Notes: generated from the sequence alone by a model not told the origin. Counted from the first letter of the stretch, positions 22,062 through 35,063 are shown. The stretch: DNA of 64,000 nt from Plantago major (GCA_026545765.1 CM048840.1:46054580-46118579), one strand, 5' to 3'. A program made the numbers and translations.

Positions 22062-22712
22062 ATGGCAACCAGCATCGAAGAACTCGAAACCACCAACACC
22101 GAAAAAACCTACACAGTAACCTTCTATTCCGACACCATAACCACAACCGTAACCGACGACCCTGACACCGTCACAGACTGGATCTCCGAAACAGAATACA
22201 TCCACCACTACCGCCTCCACCGCCTGGTCGTCGGCCTCGACGTCGAGTGGCGCCCCAACAACCAGTATTACACCAACCCAGTCGCCATTCTCCAACTCTG
22301 CGTAGGACACCGTTGCCTTATCTACCAGATCCTCCATTCCCCCGAAATCCCCGACTCGCTTTGGGACTTTCTATCGGACGAGAACTACACGTTCGTCGGA
22401 GTCGGGATAGGGTCGGATCTGGAGAAGCTTGCGGGGGACTACGAAGGGCTGGGGAGTGATGCGAACTGGGTTGATTTGAGGGATTTGGTGTGGGAGTGGA
22501 GTGGGAATTGGGATATGAGAAGGGCCGGGTTGAAGACGTTGTCGAGCTTCGTGTTGAGGAAGGAGATGGATAAGCCGCAGTGGGTGACCTTGAGTCGCTG
22601 GGATTATCGGTGGCTCATGGAGGATCAGGTCATGTATGCTTGTGTTGATGCTTTTGTTTCCTTTGAGATTGGCAGGCTTTTGAATGCTTATGCTGCTGCT
22701 GCTGCAACTTAA
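22062..22712 (+). CDS. WRN-like 3'-5' exonuclease (DEDDy family)
   Basis: An uninterrupted 216-codon gene. The ATG at 22062 is in strong plant context (aaccATGGca); upstream in-frame residues have only a non-ATG start. The protein carries a DnaQ/RNase D-type 3'-5' exonuclease fold: motif I VVGLDVEW (D60, E62), motif II FVGVGIGSDLEKL (D119) and motif III YACVD (Y192, D196), so all four DEDDy acidic residues and the tyrosine are present. Length and the lack of helicase or HRDC domains fit the small stand-alone WRN-exonuclease-like proteins of plants. The family removes nucleotides from 3' ends of DNA or RNA; substrate here is unknown. A short polyalanine stretch lies at the C-terminus. The gene has no intron and stands alone between transposons. 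Confidence 0.9.
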   Translation: MATSIEELETTNTEKTYTVTFYSDTITTTVTDDPDTVTDWISETEYIHHYRLHRLVVGLDVEWRPNNQYYTNPVAILQLCVGHRCLIYQILHSPEIPDSLWDFLSDENYTFVGVGIGSDLEKLAGDYEGLGSDANWVDLRDLVWEWSGNWDMRRAGLKTLSSFVLRKEMDKPQWVTLSRWDYRWLMEDQVMYACVDAFVSFEIGRLLNAYAAAAAT

Positions 22713-23129
22713 TTCTATACATTTATATAAAACTTCTACCCTGAACCGTAGACAGTCAAGTGAAATCCAATTCACGAAATAATTTAATCTATGAACAGCA
22801 TCATTATGGTAAAGGTCGTAATGTCAGAGAATCATTACCGCAAGGTTGGTTCTTTCTTAAAATCAAGAGAATATGTACTAAACACTCATTATGTTTTATT
22901 TAGTTTGTACCTATTCGAATATGTTCATGTTGTTCTGGTGTGAATTGTGGCTAGTTGAATACTCTTTTTTTTTTTTTTTGCCAAATTTTGTTCATACTAT
23001 TACCATAGGATTGATATATAATGAATAGTGTTAGATGGGTAAATTATGTAAAAGTAAGGGTGGAATAGGAATGCAGATAGTACGTGCAGAATAATGGAGT
23101 TGAAAATTGTTGTAGATGAATTGATACGG
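22713..23129. other. Intergenic sequence 3' of exonuclease gene
   Basis: AT-rich; includes a poly-T run near 22963. I see no gene and no element that I recognise. It probably includes the transcript's 3' UTR. Confidence 0.4.
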
Positions 23130-23570
23130 ACATATGGGTTTGTCGGGTTGTCGTACAAAAATGCATCTAGATTACAATTAGATTAAAAATTTAATGGTGG
23201 TATATCAAACATATATATTTACACTAAATAAGTAAAATTGTTTTTCCCTCACATTTTCGAGGAAAATTTTATTTTCCCCTATTTTTTTTTTCTTTTCCCC
23301 ACTATCCCTCAAACCAAATGAAGCCTAAGTGTTGACATGGGGTGTCGCACGAGGTGTTGCACTGCGTGGTGCTCTAACCGTCTATATTGCCATAAACTAT
23401 ATATTTAAAAAAAAATCATTTTTCATATATTAAAAATACCCCTACTAAAAAACTAAAATCTTTCAATTAAAATCCAAACCAATAATCAAAATTAAATCAA
23501 AACACACAACTCATCAACATCTCCATACACGATTTCACTGTTCGGCAAGTGAATTTATCTTTCTACTTCT
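23130..23570. repeat. Fragment of the 35.3-36.3 kb fold-back family
   Basis: 23328-23510 matches the reverse complement of 36050-36240: aagtgttgacatgggg.gtcgc, ggtgttgc.ct.cgtg, tgctctaaccg, then ccaataatcaaaatta. A weaker match (ttagattaaaa.ttta..ggt) lies at 23179-23204. The hairpin module of the other copy is absent. Confidence 0.55.
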
Positions 23571-23718
23571 TCTTCTTGACGTATGAATTGGGATTTCAAG
23601 TTGCTCGATATTAAATCTAAGTTAGGGTTCATCCAATTAATTTCAATGTTTTGACAAATTAAGAATAGGTGTTGGTGATATTTATTTGCAATTATAATTT
23701 TAATGTATATTTAAAGTA

Positions 23719-23940
23719 CTTCCTCCGTCCCGGCACAAGCTTCTCACTTTGACTTCTTGCAGTCAAACTTTTCCAACTTTGATTACGAATTAATCTTAAA
23801 CTACAAATTTAAAATGCTCAGGTAAATAATGAAAATTTAGCTTCTAAAGTTTCATTATATAAAAAATTTGAACATTTTACATTTGTGGTTTAAGATTAAT
23901 TCGTAGTCAAAGTTAAGCTTGTGTGCTGGGACAGAGGAAG
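23719..23940. mobile_element. Stowaway-type MITE
   Basis: TA duplication at 23717-23718 and 23941-23942. TIRs are CTTCCTCCGTCCCGGCACAAGC and inverted CTTCCTCTGTCCCAGCACAC. 222 bp, AT-rich, with a secondary inverted pair (gattacgaattaatcttaaac / gtttaagattaattcgtag). Confidence 0.85.
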
Positions 23941-24256
23941 TAGCATAATAATTTACTACTAGGCGCGTGGAGTAGCCACAATTATTTCTCAATTTTGATT
24001 TATGTGTGTCGTAATCACACTTTTCTATAAAGAAACCCACTCTCACTTATACAAAACGTGAGATACACGAGTCTCCCAAATTTGTACTCCACTCCTCTTC
24101 TTTCTTTGCTGTCCAAATTTACAGAAATACTTCTTCTGCATCATCTCTCTTATCTCCTCTTTCATGTGAATTTCCTTTTTTGAACTCCCTACTACAAATT
24201 CTCACATGCGTTACCTGTTGGGGAGTTGAATCATGTTGGGGTGAAAAGTTTACATG

Positions 24257-24415
24257 CAGGCGGCGGACTCGGAATTTCAACCTCGGGATGCGAAATTACA
24301 TACATAAGGTTTTTTCCGAGGGTTGGGGGGCGAAATTCAAAATTTTCGAAAATATTACCTATAAAAAAAAAATTCAAATTTTGGGGGAAGGCCCCCTACC
24401 CCTAGGTCCGCCCCT
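24257..24415. mobile_element. MULE-like MITE with 9-bp target duplication
   Basis: A perfect duplication GTTTACATG lies at 24248-24256 and 24416-24424. Ends are CAGGCGGCGGACTCGG and inverted AGGGGCGGACCTAGG. 159 bp with no ORF. The 9-bp duplication is the Mutator-superfamily signature. Confidence 0.8.
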
Positions 24416-24424
24416 GTTTACATG

Positions 24425-24840
24425 TATACTCATCAGCTTCTCTTTCCCACAAAACTCATCTCTTCCAATTTCTTTCCTCCTCCAGACCCCGTAAAAGCCT
24501 CAACATTCCGTTGTCAAAACTCGCATTTGTATATAATGTTTTTGTAGAATTCCACAATTGCTATATGGTTGGAAAAGCAATAGGAATATTTGGGTGAGAA
24601 GGAAATAGGAGTGAGAGGCCTACAAATTCTGAATCCAAAGCGGCAATTCCGAACATGCTCCAGACACAAGCGGGCATCATCACGAAGATGGTGCAGAGAG
24701 TAGAAAGAAAGAAAGATAGACGGTGAGAAAGAGAAGGAAATGACTACTCTATTAGTTCTGACTTTTATGGCTTTGATACTATTTTGATTTATTTCCATTC
24801 ACCAATTAGTACTTTTTGTAGCCTCCTGATATTTAAAAGA
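24425..24840. other. Intergenic, no feature recognised
   Basis: CT-rich on its left side, otherwise plain AT-rich sequence. Nothing that I can name. Confidence 0.3.
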
Positions 24841-26651
24841 TGAATTAAGAAAAATAGAATTCGCACTAGTTCGTATGCTTGTAAAATCGACGAATTTGAC
24901 TTGTTAAAATGTAAAACGTAGTTCGACAGCTTGAACGTTCAAAGACTTGACATAAAATTCGTTATGCTAATACGTGAACTAGTAAAATAATGCAGCGGAA
25001 TTATAAATAGCAAAATCTTGCAACATTACAATGTCTTAAAAATCATAAACATAAAATGGTAAAAGTTGATTTCGACAATGATCACTGCTCCGGTGACACT
25101 CCACTCCAGTAGCTTCGCTTCATACCTAAAATTGATATTTTAGAAAGGGTTCAGTCGTGACCACTGACTGAGCAAGTTCCATGCACGTGCTATGACCTAA
25201 AGTTCTATCTTTATGTCTTTTAAATCTTTTAGTCTTTGCTTAATGCAATGCAACCCTATGCCCTGACTTGTCTCTGAACAGTTACTTGACTTGACATGAT
25301 TCTTGTCTTTTATTCGCGAGCTCACTTGGCATTGTAGGTTACACCGTCGCCTTTGGTGGCCATACATGACATGACATGAATTATCGGTCGGAGTACTAGT
25401 ACCCCTTCTAGCCGTGAATAACTTGACTTGGGCCATGTGGTGCTAAGGTTTTCCCTACGACCCCGTTAATTATTACATGATCTTTGACTTGAATCCTACT
25501 ATGACTTACATCTTGTTAAAGTGAATGTATGATTCTAGACTCTAACTCATGAATGAATGGACTAACGTGTGTGAAGATCACATCATATAACACGATGGAG
25601 AGTAAGCATACAAGGTAGATCACAACACTATAACAAAGGCCTCTTATGGCTGACATAAATTTGGCAAATTGTCTCATAGTTGCCTGCCCTTCCTACAAGT
25701 TAGCAATATTGTGATCCTACACTTACAACTATTTATAATGAAACTTTCTGACAAGTAACCATGAACAACTTGTACATGCAACAAATTGATATGGATGGTC
25801 TACATAGTAATAAAATCATGTAACCAACCAACATGTCCAATTTATAGAAGTACCCAAGAGATCCATCTTTGCCTATTCATGAACATCACTAATCAATCAA
25901 TCATCAATTTATGTACCATATCATCACCTTCAACAAGCAACATGAATCATAAAATATACGGGAATGTAAATCATGAGAAACTTGCCTCAATTACAAAACA
26001 TACATAACAATCAAGCATATAATCGTAATCGTGAATGATCCCCAAAGAAACTTGCAAAGATCACATATCATAGCGTAGATGACAAACCAAATATTCATGA
26101 ATGAGATCTTAGGAGAACTTGCATAAATTTCATATCATTGATAACAATCAACCACGCATCATATATAAAAACATTTGTGCATGCAAAGTCCTAGAAGAAG
26201 TTGTATTTCGAAACTCCTCGCACAACCCAAAACCCGCAACGGAGACACTTGTTGATGCTAGCTATTCGTCTAAAGAGCGAAACCAGTGCTTTTGAGGTGA
26301 AGAAGCCTTATGTTGATCAATTGCGTTGAAAATGAAGGTCATAAAGTTGGATAGGAAACTGGAGAATGATTTCTATAGCTTCACAAATAGGAAGGAGTAT
26401 TTGATGTAAAGTGGAGATCAATCTGCTCTTCCTCTAACGGCTGAGGACTTAATAAGGATAAGTGTAATTAATGGGTGTATTGATTAGGGATAAACTAGAA
26501 AAACGTTTTGGATGAAGATAAGGACTTGGGGATGATATGTGAAGAGACAGAAAAAGAACGTTTACCAATGATACACGAACTACGACATACTTTTTAATGC
26601 TCGGTTCGTGTTAAAACGTGTAAGTTCGATTCTCGAATTTTTGGGTCGTTA
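24841..26651. mobile_element. LTR-like sequence ending GGGTCGTTACA
   Basis: The right end ...TTTTTGGGTCGTTACA (26651) is a typical plant gypsy LTR terminus. The interior is non-coding, with repeated words such as gaaacttgc..., aacttgcataaattt and cacatatcat. The left boundary and a target duplication were not found, so a solo or truncated LTR is the likely state. Confidence 0.4.
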
Positions 26652-26828
26652 CAACTTTGCTGGTTTATTACTAATTTATTAGTAACTCTAATGAAATATG
26701 TTATGGTCCGATAAGGTAAGTTTAATTGGAAACATAGTCATGGGAGAGTAGTATGTTAGTTTCTAACAAGCTCCACGTCAAGAATTATTCAACTTTTGTC
26801 TTGCATATGATCTTTTAGTTTATTACTA

Positions 26829-27081
26829 CTTCGTATCCCGCCAGAAGTGTCCCATTTTGATTTTTTTCGGTAACCGTCTTCAACTTTAACTATGAATTAA
26901 TCTTGAATTGCAAATGTAAATTGTTCAATTAAATTATTTAATGAAACTTTATGGACTTAAATATCATTATATAATTTAAATGAACATTTTATATTTGTGG
27001 TTCAAAATTAGTTTAAAGTTAAAGTTGAAAATATTGACCCGGAAAAGTCAAAATGGAACACTTCGGGTAGGACAAAGAAAG
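26829..27081. mobile_element. Stowaway-type MITE
   Basis: TA at 26827-26828 and 27082-27083. TIRs are CTTCGTATCCCGCCAGAAGTG and inverted CTTTCTTTGTCCTACCCGAAG, continuing into tcccattttgatttttt / ttccattttgactttt. The interior (caactttaactatgaattaatc...) is related to the MITE at 23719-23940 and to a remnant at about 29045-29160. Confidence 0.75.
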
Positions 27082-27338
27082 TACAACACACAGGTCATTA
27101 GTTTGCATATAATACCAAGTTTCTACAGTGAAATTATTTGTACAATATATGTTGTATCCATGTATGCTGTTGGATTATTGATCCAGGATAGAGTTCAATC
27201 AGAGCACTACTATTTATCATCTTCACATAATCACATTCACTACATGGCTTCTTAATATCTTGGCATACGATATACCTCAAGAAGCAAGTGAAACCACTAA
27301 TATAAAGAAGCAACCCTGATAATTAAGTACCTGTCAAG

Positions 27339-27488
27339 ATGCCCACAACTATACTTCTATGGGACGAAGAAGAGGTGAACAACATGATAGAGAAGTTCGA
27401 AGGGCTAAATAAAGATGTTATCAAGAAAGCAATGACCATATTGAGGTGCAACCCGCACAACAAGTTCACTAGGAGCCTCAGAAAATAA
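27339..27488 (+). CDS. Small ORF of 49 codons, function unknown
   Basis: An ATG-to-TAA frame with mixed, protein-like composition (LLWDEEEVNNMIEKFEGLNK... then ILRCNPHNKFTRSLRK). I do not recognise it. It could be a captured or decayed exon. No promoter, splice context or neighbour supports it. Confidence 0.2.
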   Translation: MPTTILLWDEEEVNNMIEKFEGLNKDVIKKAMTILRCNPHNKFTRSLRK

Positions 27489-29170
27489 ACGAACCTTATA
27501 CTCCGTGTAGATTCAAGCATTGATAAAAACGTACAACCTTACCGGTCATAGACCATGTTCCCCCAAGAAAAAAACCATTGTATATAATATATACATAGAG
27601 ATTATAGGAAATCAAAACCCAAAGTATATAATATATCAATTCATCAAATCCAATTGCATCTTTTGTATTTCATATTTAATCGCATATTTTATTTATTAAT
27701 TTCGATTCATCATTTACAAAACAAATAATATGTCTCAGTCGCGAAACACGTGTAGCGTGTTACCCAATTTCTAGTATAAATATAAATTATAAATGTATAT
27801 GTAAATATGTGTTTAATTATTTTTTATTAGAAATTAGTGGAGAAGTTTATATTACAGTATATATATATATATAAGTGGACAACTATTGTAATTGTGCAAT
27901 TGAGTACTTAATTTAAGTTAAATTGGAACCATTTGTAATATATATGTAAATTATACTTTAATTACAAAAAATAATTTGTTTTCTCCAATTAAATTACAAG
28001 TACTAATGCAACTGTGGCAACTAAAGTTGCTCAAATGATGATTTTATTGATCTTGATATAAGCGGGTACAATCTCTAGTCTAATCCTCTGATTATAGTCT
28101 TCTAAAGCGGCGAACTGGATCTTCAAATTCTTTGTTTTAGGATGTGTGACTTCAAAGTCGGGCAAATGTCAATTCGAGGGCTTCTTGGCTTGATTGAAGA
28201 TCGAATCGTGAACTTGGAAGTGTTTAAGGTGAACCATGACGAACTTCTTTGGATCTTGATGATCTCCACGAAGAATGCTTCTAGATTGTCGTCAGATTTG
28301 GCCTTTGATCTTCGAAAGAGAAGTTTGGCCTTCGGGAAACGTTTCTTCAAGGGCTTTTCGGCTTGATCTTGAATGAAACGGTGCTTTTTGGCTAGAACTT
28401 GACGAAGAACTTTGATCAGGCTTCTTCAGGGCTTTTGGATTTGATCTTCCTTTAGAAACGGTTGATCTTTTAAAAATGTTTCTCCAAGTGCGCAGGGGCT
28501 TCTTCTTGGATCAAATGTAGGCTTTTCTTTAGTTGCCGAATGAACATCTTGAATGTCTTTGAGGCTAATCTTGAGAGGAGGATGAGAGGATTTGCTCTAG
28601 CTTTGGAACTTGTGATCTTCACTTATGATCTCTACCTCTTGATTTTGGTTGAGAATGAGCTCCATATTTAGGGGTGGAAAAAAGAGAAGGATCAAATCCT
28701 ATTGGTTGAGCCAAGATTTGATTCTATCTTGTTTTCTTTACTTGCAATTAATTAATATCTGCATCAATTTTATGATGTGGCACGATCCTATTGGTTGAAT
28801 CGTGTCTTCTTTTCCATGTCATAATTTTAATTAAAAAAATGCAGTTTGATATCTTTCTTCTAATTTGGCAGCATTTGATTTACGTAGAATTCTCCGAATT
28901 TCCACATAATTTTGTAATGTGAAATAATCGAAGATGCTCCATATTTTCCACGTGGCACAATTTGATAGGCCATAAATGGAGCTTATTAAATTACCATATT
29001 ATTTGGAATAAAAATTTAGTAAAATTCTAATTAAATACGGTAAATTTATAATTTAATTGAACAATTTACATTTGCAATCTAAGATTAATTCGTACGTAGT
29101 TAAAGTTGGAGACGGTTGACCAAAAAAAGTCAAAATGGTAACTGTTAGTCCAGATAACGACAAAGTAAAA
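27489..29170. repeat. Probable interspersed-repeat sequence, no gene
   Basis: 27489-28070 is AT-rich with an (AT) tract near 27850-27872. 28080-28690 is built of degenerate gatcttga / gaagaactt words and continues into tcctattggttga duplicates (about 28700 and 28788); it looks like part of an LTR but no termini were found. 29045-29160 is one arm of a MITE of the 26829-27081 type. Confidence 0.35.
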
Positions 29171-30605
29171 TACTTTGGGAGGAGGGGTGAATAGTCATTT
29201 AAAACTTTTGTCCATAAAGTTGTTTCTTAGATACCTTAGTAGATATCTGGTACTTAGTTCAGAGTGCGGAAGACTTTTCGTGACAAGTGCAAGTGTCAGC
29301 AAGCAATCAAGTGATAAATACTCAGTAAGCAATAGATAACTGAAAGTAAAGTGCAGTAAGTAAATAACATAAGGTTTATAGTGGTATTTGAAGGTGTCGT
29401 AATCCTTCAACTAATCCACTCGCCCTTTTTCAGGACTAGAATTCACTAAGATAAGATATTGAGGTTCCCTTACAAGATCCTATATCTTGATCCCTTTAAC
29501 ACTAGGTTCCCCAACCAAGTGTTCCCCTGAGTTGTTCCCTGGGTTTCCTAGCCAAGTACTTCCTCTACTCAGTAACCTTTTGAGCTATTCCTTAGTTTCT
29601 CAAACTAAGTACTTCCTGTGCTCAGTTAGGTGAGGACTTTAGTTTTCCCAACTAAATCCTTTCCCTAAACACGCCTGGTGGTGTTTTGGTTATGGTAGTT
29701 GTCAGATAAGCTAACTTATGTAACTTGTCCAGTTACTCAGTGAGCTTTGAAGAATTAATCTTCCTTAATACTCTTTGTAGTGTATGGGAAGTTGTTCTTT
29801 ACTGACCCAAGTACTTAGAATATGTTCAAGAGAATGAATCTCATATATAGGTTGCGACTATAATTCTTTGATTCAACTCCTTCACAATAATCAAGTCTTG
29901 TTAAGGATCAGTACACTTAGAACTTATATGCCACTTAGAATCAGAGAGCTTTTGTCACAACAGTGAGCTTTGAAAGTAAGTAGGTTTGAAGGCTTGTATG
30001 CTTAAATGTATTTCACAAGTGTATTCAGTGTTCACAAGTATGTCTTTCAAACATTCTAAGTGGTGATATTTATAGTTGAAATTCAAGTCGTTTGAATAGT
30101 ATCCGTTAGGCTCTTAAGAATTCAAACTATTGATATTTGAAAATAGTACTGCAGTGAGTTTTGTCTCTTTACAGAGATTTCATCTTTTGTTCAGACATCT
30201 CTGTCTGTGTAATGAATGCACTATACTATTTTTGTCCTGTAGTCTCAATGGAACTGTGCAAGCTTCCTGAGCCTTAGCACGCTTCTTTTCTCAGCAACCT
30301 TTGGGTGTCAGAAAACCTCTTGAGAGACTTGTCTTCAAAAGACATTTATCCTCTTCAAGGTATCTGAGTATACCTTTCTCCTTAGTCTTCAACAATCTTG
30401 TGCAGTTTCTTGATCTTCAAAAAAATTGAGTTCTTCTGCTGGATGCTTGCTTCTTGGTATTCTTCAAAGATATAAAAATTACATTCAAACACCTAACATC
30501 CTGTACAAGATTTGCTAGACTAACATACTCAGTAAACTTCCTCTTTTACAATGTTCAAGTGACCTAAGAGTGCTAGTTACCTTTCTGAACTAAGATAAGT
30601 CATTA
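29171..30605. mobile_element. Copia-type LTR-like sequence
   Basis: It opens with gggaggaggggtgaatag, a junction common in plant Copia relics, followed by non-coding sequence with near-repeats (ccaaccaagtgttcccc, ccaagtacttcctctactcagtaacc, ctaagtacttcctgtgctcag). It is interrupted at 30610 by the solo LTR at 30611-33100. No coding domain is visible. Confidence 0.4.
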
Positions 30606-30610
30606 GGGTT

Positions 30611-33100
30611 TGTAACGCCCCGACTTTTGGATTTTTAAAAGGAGTGAATTTCAGTCGGGACGTCGGGCAAAAACAGAGCCGAAAGGTTTAGTGAAACATG
30701 GGAAGTTACAGAAAACCTTTCGTTTGCAGTTGCTGGAATAAAAAAATATATTTTATTCAGCAAATAAAACCACAAGATTTCAACATTCTTTTCTTTAAAG
30801 ATATACACAATATAACGGGGAAATGACATGAGTTTTTAAAAAAGACAATAAGACACTATTTTCATTGACAAAAATCCCAAATCCCAACTACACACTTAGT
30901 TTGCTGAGTTTATCGGTCGTTCATTCTTCACCGCCATCTCACCTACAAGGAAGGGAATAAAACAAGTGTGAGAAAAACCTCAATGAGTGTTTAAAGATTT
31001 TCGTGTGAAGTTTTCATTTAAATCATAACAATAAAAATCAAGAACTTAAAATCCAATATACTTTCAATAACGTATACTTTTCAGAAAAAATATAATTTCA
31101 TGCCGCTCCTCATAACCCCACAGTAAAACAGGCCTTATGTCTCCCTGATAGTCGATCAAACTATCCGATGTAACCACCATGGTACAGGGGTGGAATTCTA
31201 CGACCCAACTAAATCAGTGAAGGCTTCTATCACTCGATTTAAAGGGAATGGGCAAAGGAAGCCGACAAGTAGCTCGCCAGACACAACTGACCAAACTACA
31301 AGCCAATTAACCTGAACCAAACGTACGTATCTTTCTTGAATCGTCAATCAAAACAAAATAAAAATCATTTATATAAAAAAAATATATATATATATCTTTC
31401 AAGATCAGAGGAAACATGCTAAAACTCTTTCGTGATTTGGTTTTTATGCAATAGAACGTGCGTTTTGGAAACCATGCATTACTTATATATAAGTTGAAAA
31501 CATAGTAAAATACCTTCCAGGTTTTGAAAATAATACATATATATATTTTTGTAGAACACTCACTTTTGAAGGTTAGGAAGAGCAAGAACCATGAAAGTAC
31601 TTGCAAGAAGAACAAGCTACAAACTTGAAAGAAAAAGACAATAGTACTTGAAGACATTTTTGAAGAAAATGCCCAAAACATTTTTAGACAAATGAGGGCT
31701 GGAAAAAGAGGGTATTTATAGGGTGGATTTAGGGAAGGTGAAAGGGTTGAAAAGATAAAAATAAATGGCAATTTAAATGGCTTAAATTGCACTTAAAACT
31801 CATGATAAAACCAACAATAAAGGTGCAAAATTAAGAGAGACTTTTCACATTTTTTTCCAAACATTTAAAAACAATAACTAATGATAAATTATCATATTTT
31901 ACTTGGGAAAAAGCTCAAAAACGTTTTTGGCATGACTTAGGGTCATTTGTACACAAAAATAAAATGTGACACACAAAAAATGCAACACTTAGAGCAATTA
32001 AATTGAACTCACAATTACACATGCATATGCAACAATTAAGCTTAAAATATTGAACATGCATAGGGAATATTACACTTAGACATGCATAAGTAACATAAAA
32101 GAGAAACGAAAAGAAAATCAGAACGTTGATCGAAACATAGCTGAAACATAGCATGTGACATTCAACATTACAAGCGACCTTTCGTATCGTAACATGAAAA
32201 AGAAAGAAAAATATTTCATTCATTAAAGAAACCTCAAGTTACCAAATTCTTGTATTTTGAAATATATGAATATAAAATAACACTTTAATTTCTAAACATT
32301 AAGAGAGCCCCACACACATAAGACATGCATGTACATTACATAATTCAAAAGTGACTCTTCACATTATAAATCAATCAAAGAACATATATAATTAGCTTGT
32401 ATTGAATTAGTTAATTAAAAGGAAGACTCTTCACATAAATCATCAATAAAGCACATACATAAAGACTTGTATTCATTAGAGAATTAACACTTCACATTAT
32501 TCATCAATAAGCACATACATAAAGACTTACATTTAAATAAGATAATTAAAGACTCTTAGACTTCTTCTAACTTAACTAATATTAATATAACATATAATGA
32601 ACTCACATGAAGGCAATTGAAGTTAATCTTTAAATCTAATCAAGCCACACAAATAATGACATACATTAAAATACATAATTAAAATGGCACTCTTCACATT
32701 ATACATAATTCAAAGCAAACAAATAAAGTACTGAATTAAGCTAGACAATTAAAAAGAAGTCTTGGCACATTAATCATTCATAAAGATAAATTTAAGATAT
32801 GACTATCAAATTATTTTCAAATAATTACACCAACAAATTAAAGGATAAAATAATCACATTTTTAAGCAGGAAAATACACCAAAAATAATTTCTCTTCTTT
32901 AAAACAAGTACAAAATAAATAACCACACATATTACAAATTGACAAGTTATATTGACTTCTAAAACAAATAATGAACTTTTAAAACAAACTTCACCAACAT
33001 ACTAAAATAATTCTAATATACTCCGAGACAAATAAAGTAACACTAATAAATCATGCAAGGACAAAAAGTACTATGGTACGTCAAAATCTGGGGTGTCACA
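30611..33100. mobile_element. Solo LTR, about 2.5 kb, gypsy-type termini
   Basis: Termini TGTAACGCCCCGAC and ...ATCTGGGGTGTCACA are flanked by a perfect 5-bp duplication GGGTT (30606-30610; 33101-33105). The interior has no internal domain, primer site or coding motif. Long unstructured ORFs in it are chance. It is a single LTR left by LTR-LTR recombination, judging from its termini; the exact lineage is unknown. Confidence 0.8.
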
Positions 33101-33129
33101 GGGTTACCGAGCAAAATCTAAATAGATAT

Positions 33130-34417
33130 TGATGTGCACTCAGAGATTTTGATTTTCGTTGTAGAACCTGTAATCCCTAAATACAATCAAGATTAAATTT
33201 ATAAGTCGGAAGTCCTCAAATCCACAGTTTATAGCGGAAAGCTGACTCGGGATGTCGTTCTCCACTGACACAAGCAAATAACGTATGTAAATTATATGCG
33301 GAAAGTAAACAGAATGATTGCAGACAGATTGAGTGAATTGCAGTAAACCCTAATTAATTGAGATGAAATAGATGGTGAGAAGGTGTAAAGGATCCCCGAC
33401 CTCCCTCTGCTATGCTACTCCCAACTTCGTTGCTAAAATCCTATGCGATTACCTCTAACGACAGCAGTGCATAATACTATGGTGCAATCGGCACGAGTAC
33501 CCCTACTCAGTTCAATGAAACTACTGTGTCACTCAGCAGAACATCACACCACGAAGGATGTATAGAGTTGTATAACCACGATTTACGTCTAATAACTATT
33601 CCATTAATATATCACGGTATATAAAGAAGTAGAGAGTTACGGCGGTTCAGCTTTACAAGAGAAAGTTAGCTACTCATAGTAATACTACTAACAAAAATCG
33701 AAAACAAGAAGAAAGAAGAAGAAGAAGCTTAGTCTCTGATGTCTTAGTGCTGCTTCTAGGGTTTCCTCCTTCTGGGTGCCTGACGGCCAGCGATTTTGGG
33801 GTTTCACTTCCCCGAGGACTGGTCCTCTCTTTCGATAGCTTGCTGTGTGAGCGGTGTAGAATTATGTGACCCCTGAGGTCTTATTTATACTTGAAATTTC
33901 GTGCTCTGGCCGCCATTGATCATTAAGGAAGGTTAGAAAGGCGAGCTCTAGCCTGACAGGCTAGGAAAAAGGCCCAGAAATCAATCAGACACCTCACTGC
34001 GGTTAACAGTGGCCACAGAGAGGCTTCTGTGGTCCACAATCGGCTGCCATCTTCGATTTCTGCAGATTCGAATCTATTTTCTTCGATTTCGGGCTCCGTA
34101 ACTTCGTTTCCTTGAAAAGTGGTCTTCTACAATGTTGTTACATCTTCAATTATCTTCGCATTGGTTGGTCGCACGACATGTTTTGACAACTCGTACTCCG
34201 TGCAACGGCCAATCCGGCGTATTTGCTTAACTTTCTCGATTTTGCACAATTATGTCGTTTTGGTGCCTGAAATCTTACAATTCCTCAAAAACGCGATCAT
34301 GACCTACAAAATACACATGAAGTTGGTAATTGACCATAAAACTATACAAATATTGAATCTAAGGTAAAAAACGAGGGTATAAAAACATGCAATATCGCAT
34401 ATTTCATTGTCACATCA
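33130..34417. mobile_element. Solo LTR, Athila-like, about 1.3 kb
   Basis: Inverted termini TGATGTG...CACATCA and a perfect 5-bp duplication GATAT (33125-33129; 34418-34422). Like the LTRs at 13213 and 16852 it has TGAT..ATCA ends, an agctactcata word (33668) and a GC-rich inverted-repeat block (gtggccacagagaggcttctgtggtccac, 34007-34036, an imperfect stem) in the matching part. No internal region remains. Confidence 0.82.
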
Positions 34418-34422
34418 GATAT

Positions 34423-35063
34423 TCCTAATAGAAACCTTGTTCCGGGACGGAGGAAGTATCACATTATCACTATGAGTTGCTTTAAATCAATTGCCATCCC
34501 ATCGGGAAGAAAAATTCCAAAAGAAGTTCATTTATTTTTTCAGTTTATGCTAATTTACAAACAGAAGCTATTACTAGTATCGTTGGCACGCAGGTACCCG
34601 CGTGATACCTTTTCTATACTTTCAAATTTTGATTTTTTCGCAAGAAAAATAGTTCGTTAACGTGAATTCGTGGCATATATATGATTATATATAATTGACT
34701 AAAGCAGTTTGTTTAGGATTTATAGGAGTAGTTCAAGGAGAAATGGTGTTGTAGAAATTTTCTTCCTTTCCCCTATTTCGAATTTAGTAGCACAAGAAGT
34801 TGAGTGTTTTGAATGAAAAAAGGAATAAGTTGAGCGTGTCTTTCTATATCATAAATCATTTGTACAATTTTCAAGTGTTGGTAAGTTCTGTAGTTTAAAT
34901 TTATTCTAATTAAATTTTTATCAATTCAATTAAGAAAGCAACAAAAAGTTGATGGTTAGAGTTGGAGAGAAACTGAAAATGTGGACATGTTAACTGATTA
35001 CACAAATTCTTTTGGTATTAGTAGAGATATCATTCGTCTTTCCGGGTATACAAAAGTTGCTAA
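34423..35063. other. AT-rich spacer with MITE terminus
   Basis: ttccgggacggaggaagta at 34440-34458 is a lone right terminus of a Stowaway-type MITE. The rest shows nothing that I recognise. Confidence 0.4.

Noticed and set aside
28142..28366. 74-residue plus-strand ORF
   Set aside because: It lies in a stretch of degenerate gatcttga-type repeats present beyond the ORF; no domain.
31307..32223. Two minus-strand ORFs of 161 and 102 residues, hydrophobic
   Set aside because: They lie inside a solo LTR, have low complexity and show no domain; AT-rich chance frames.
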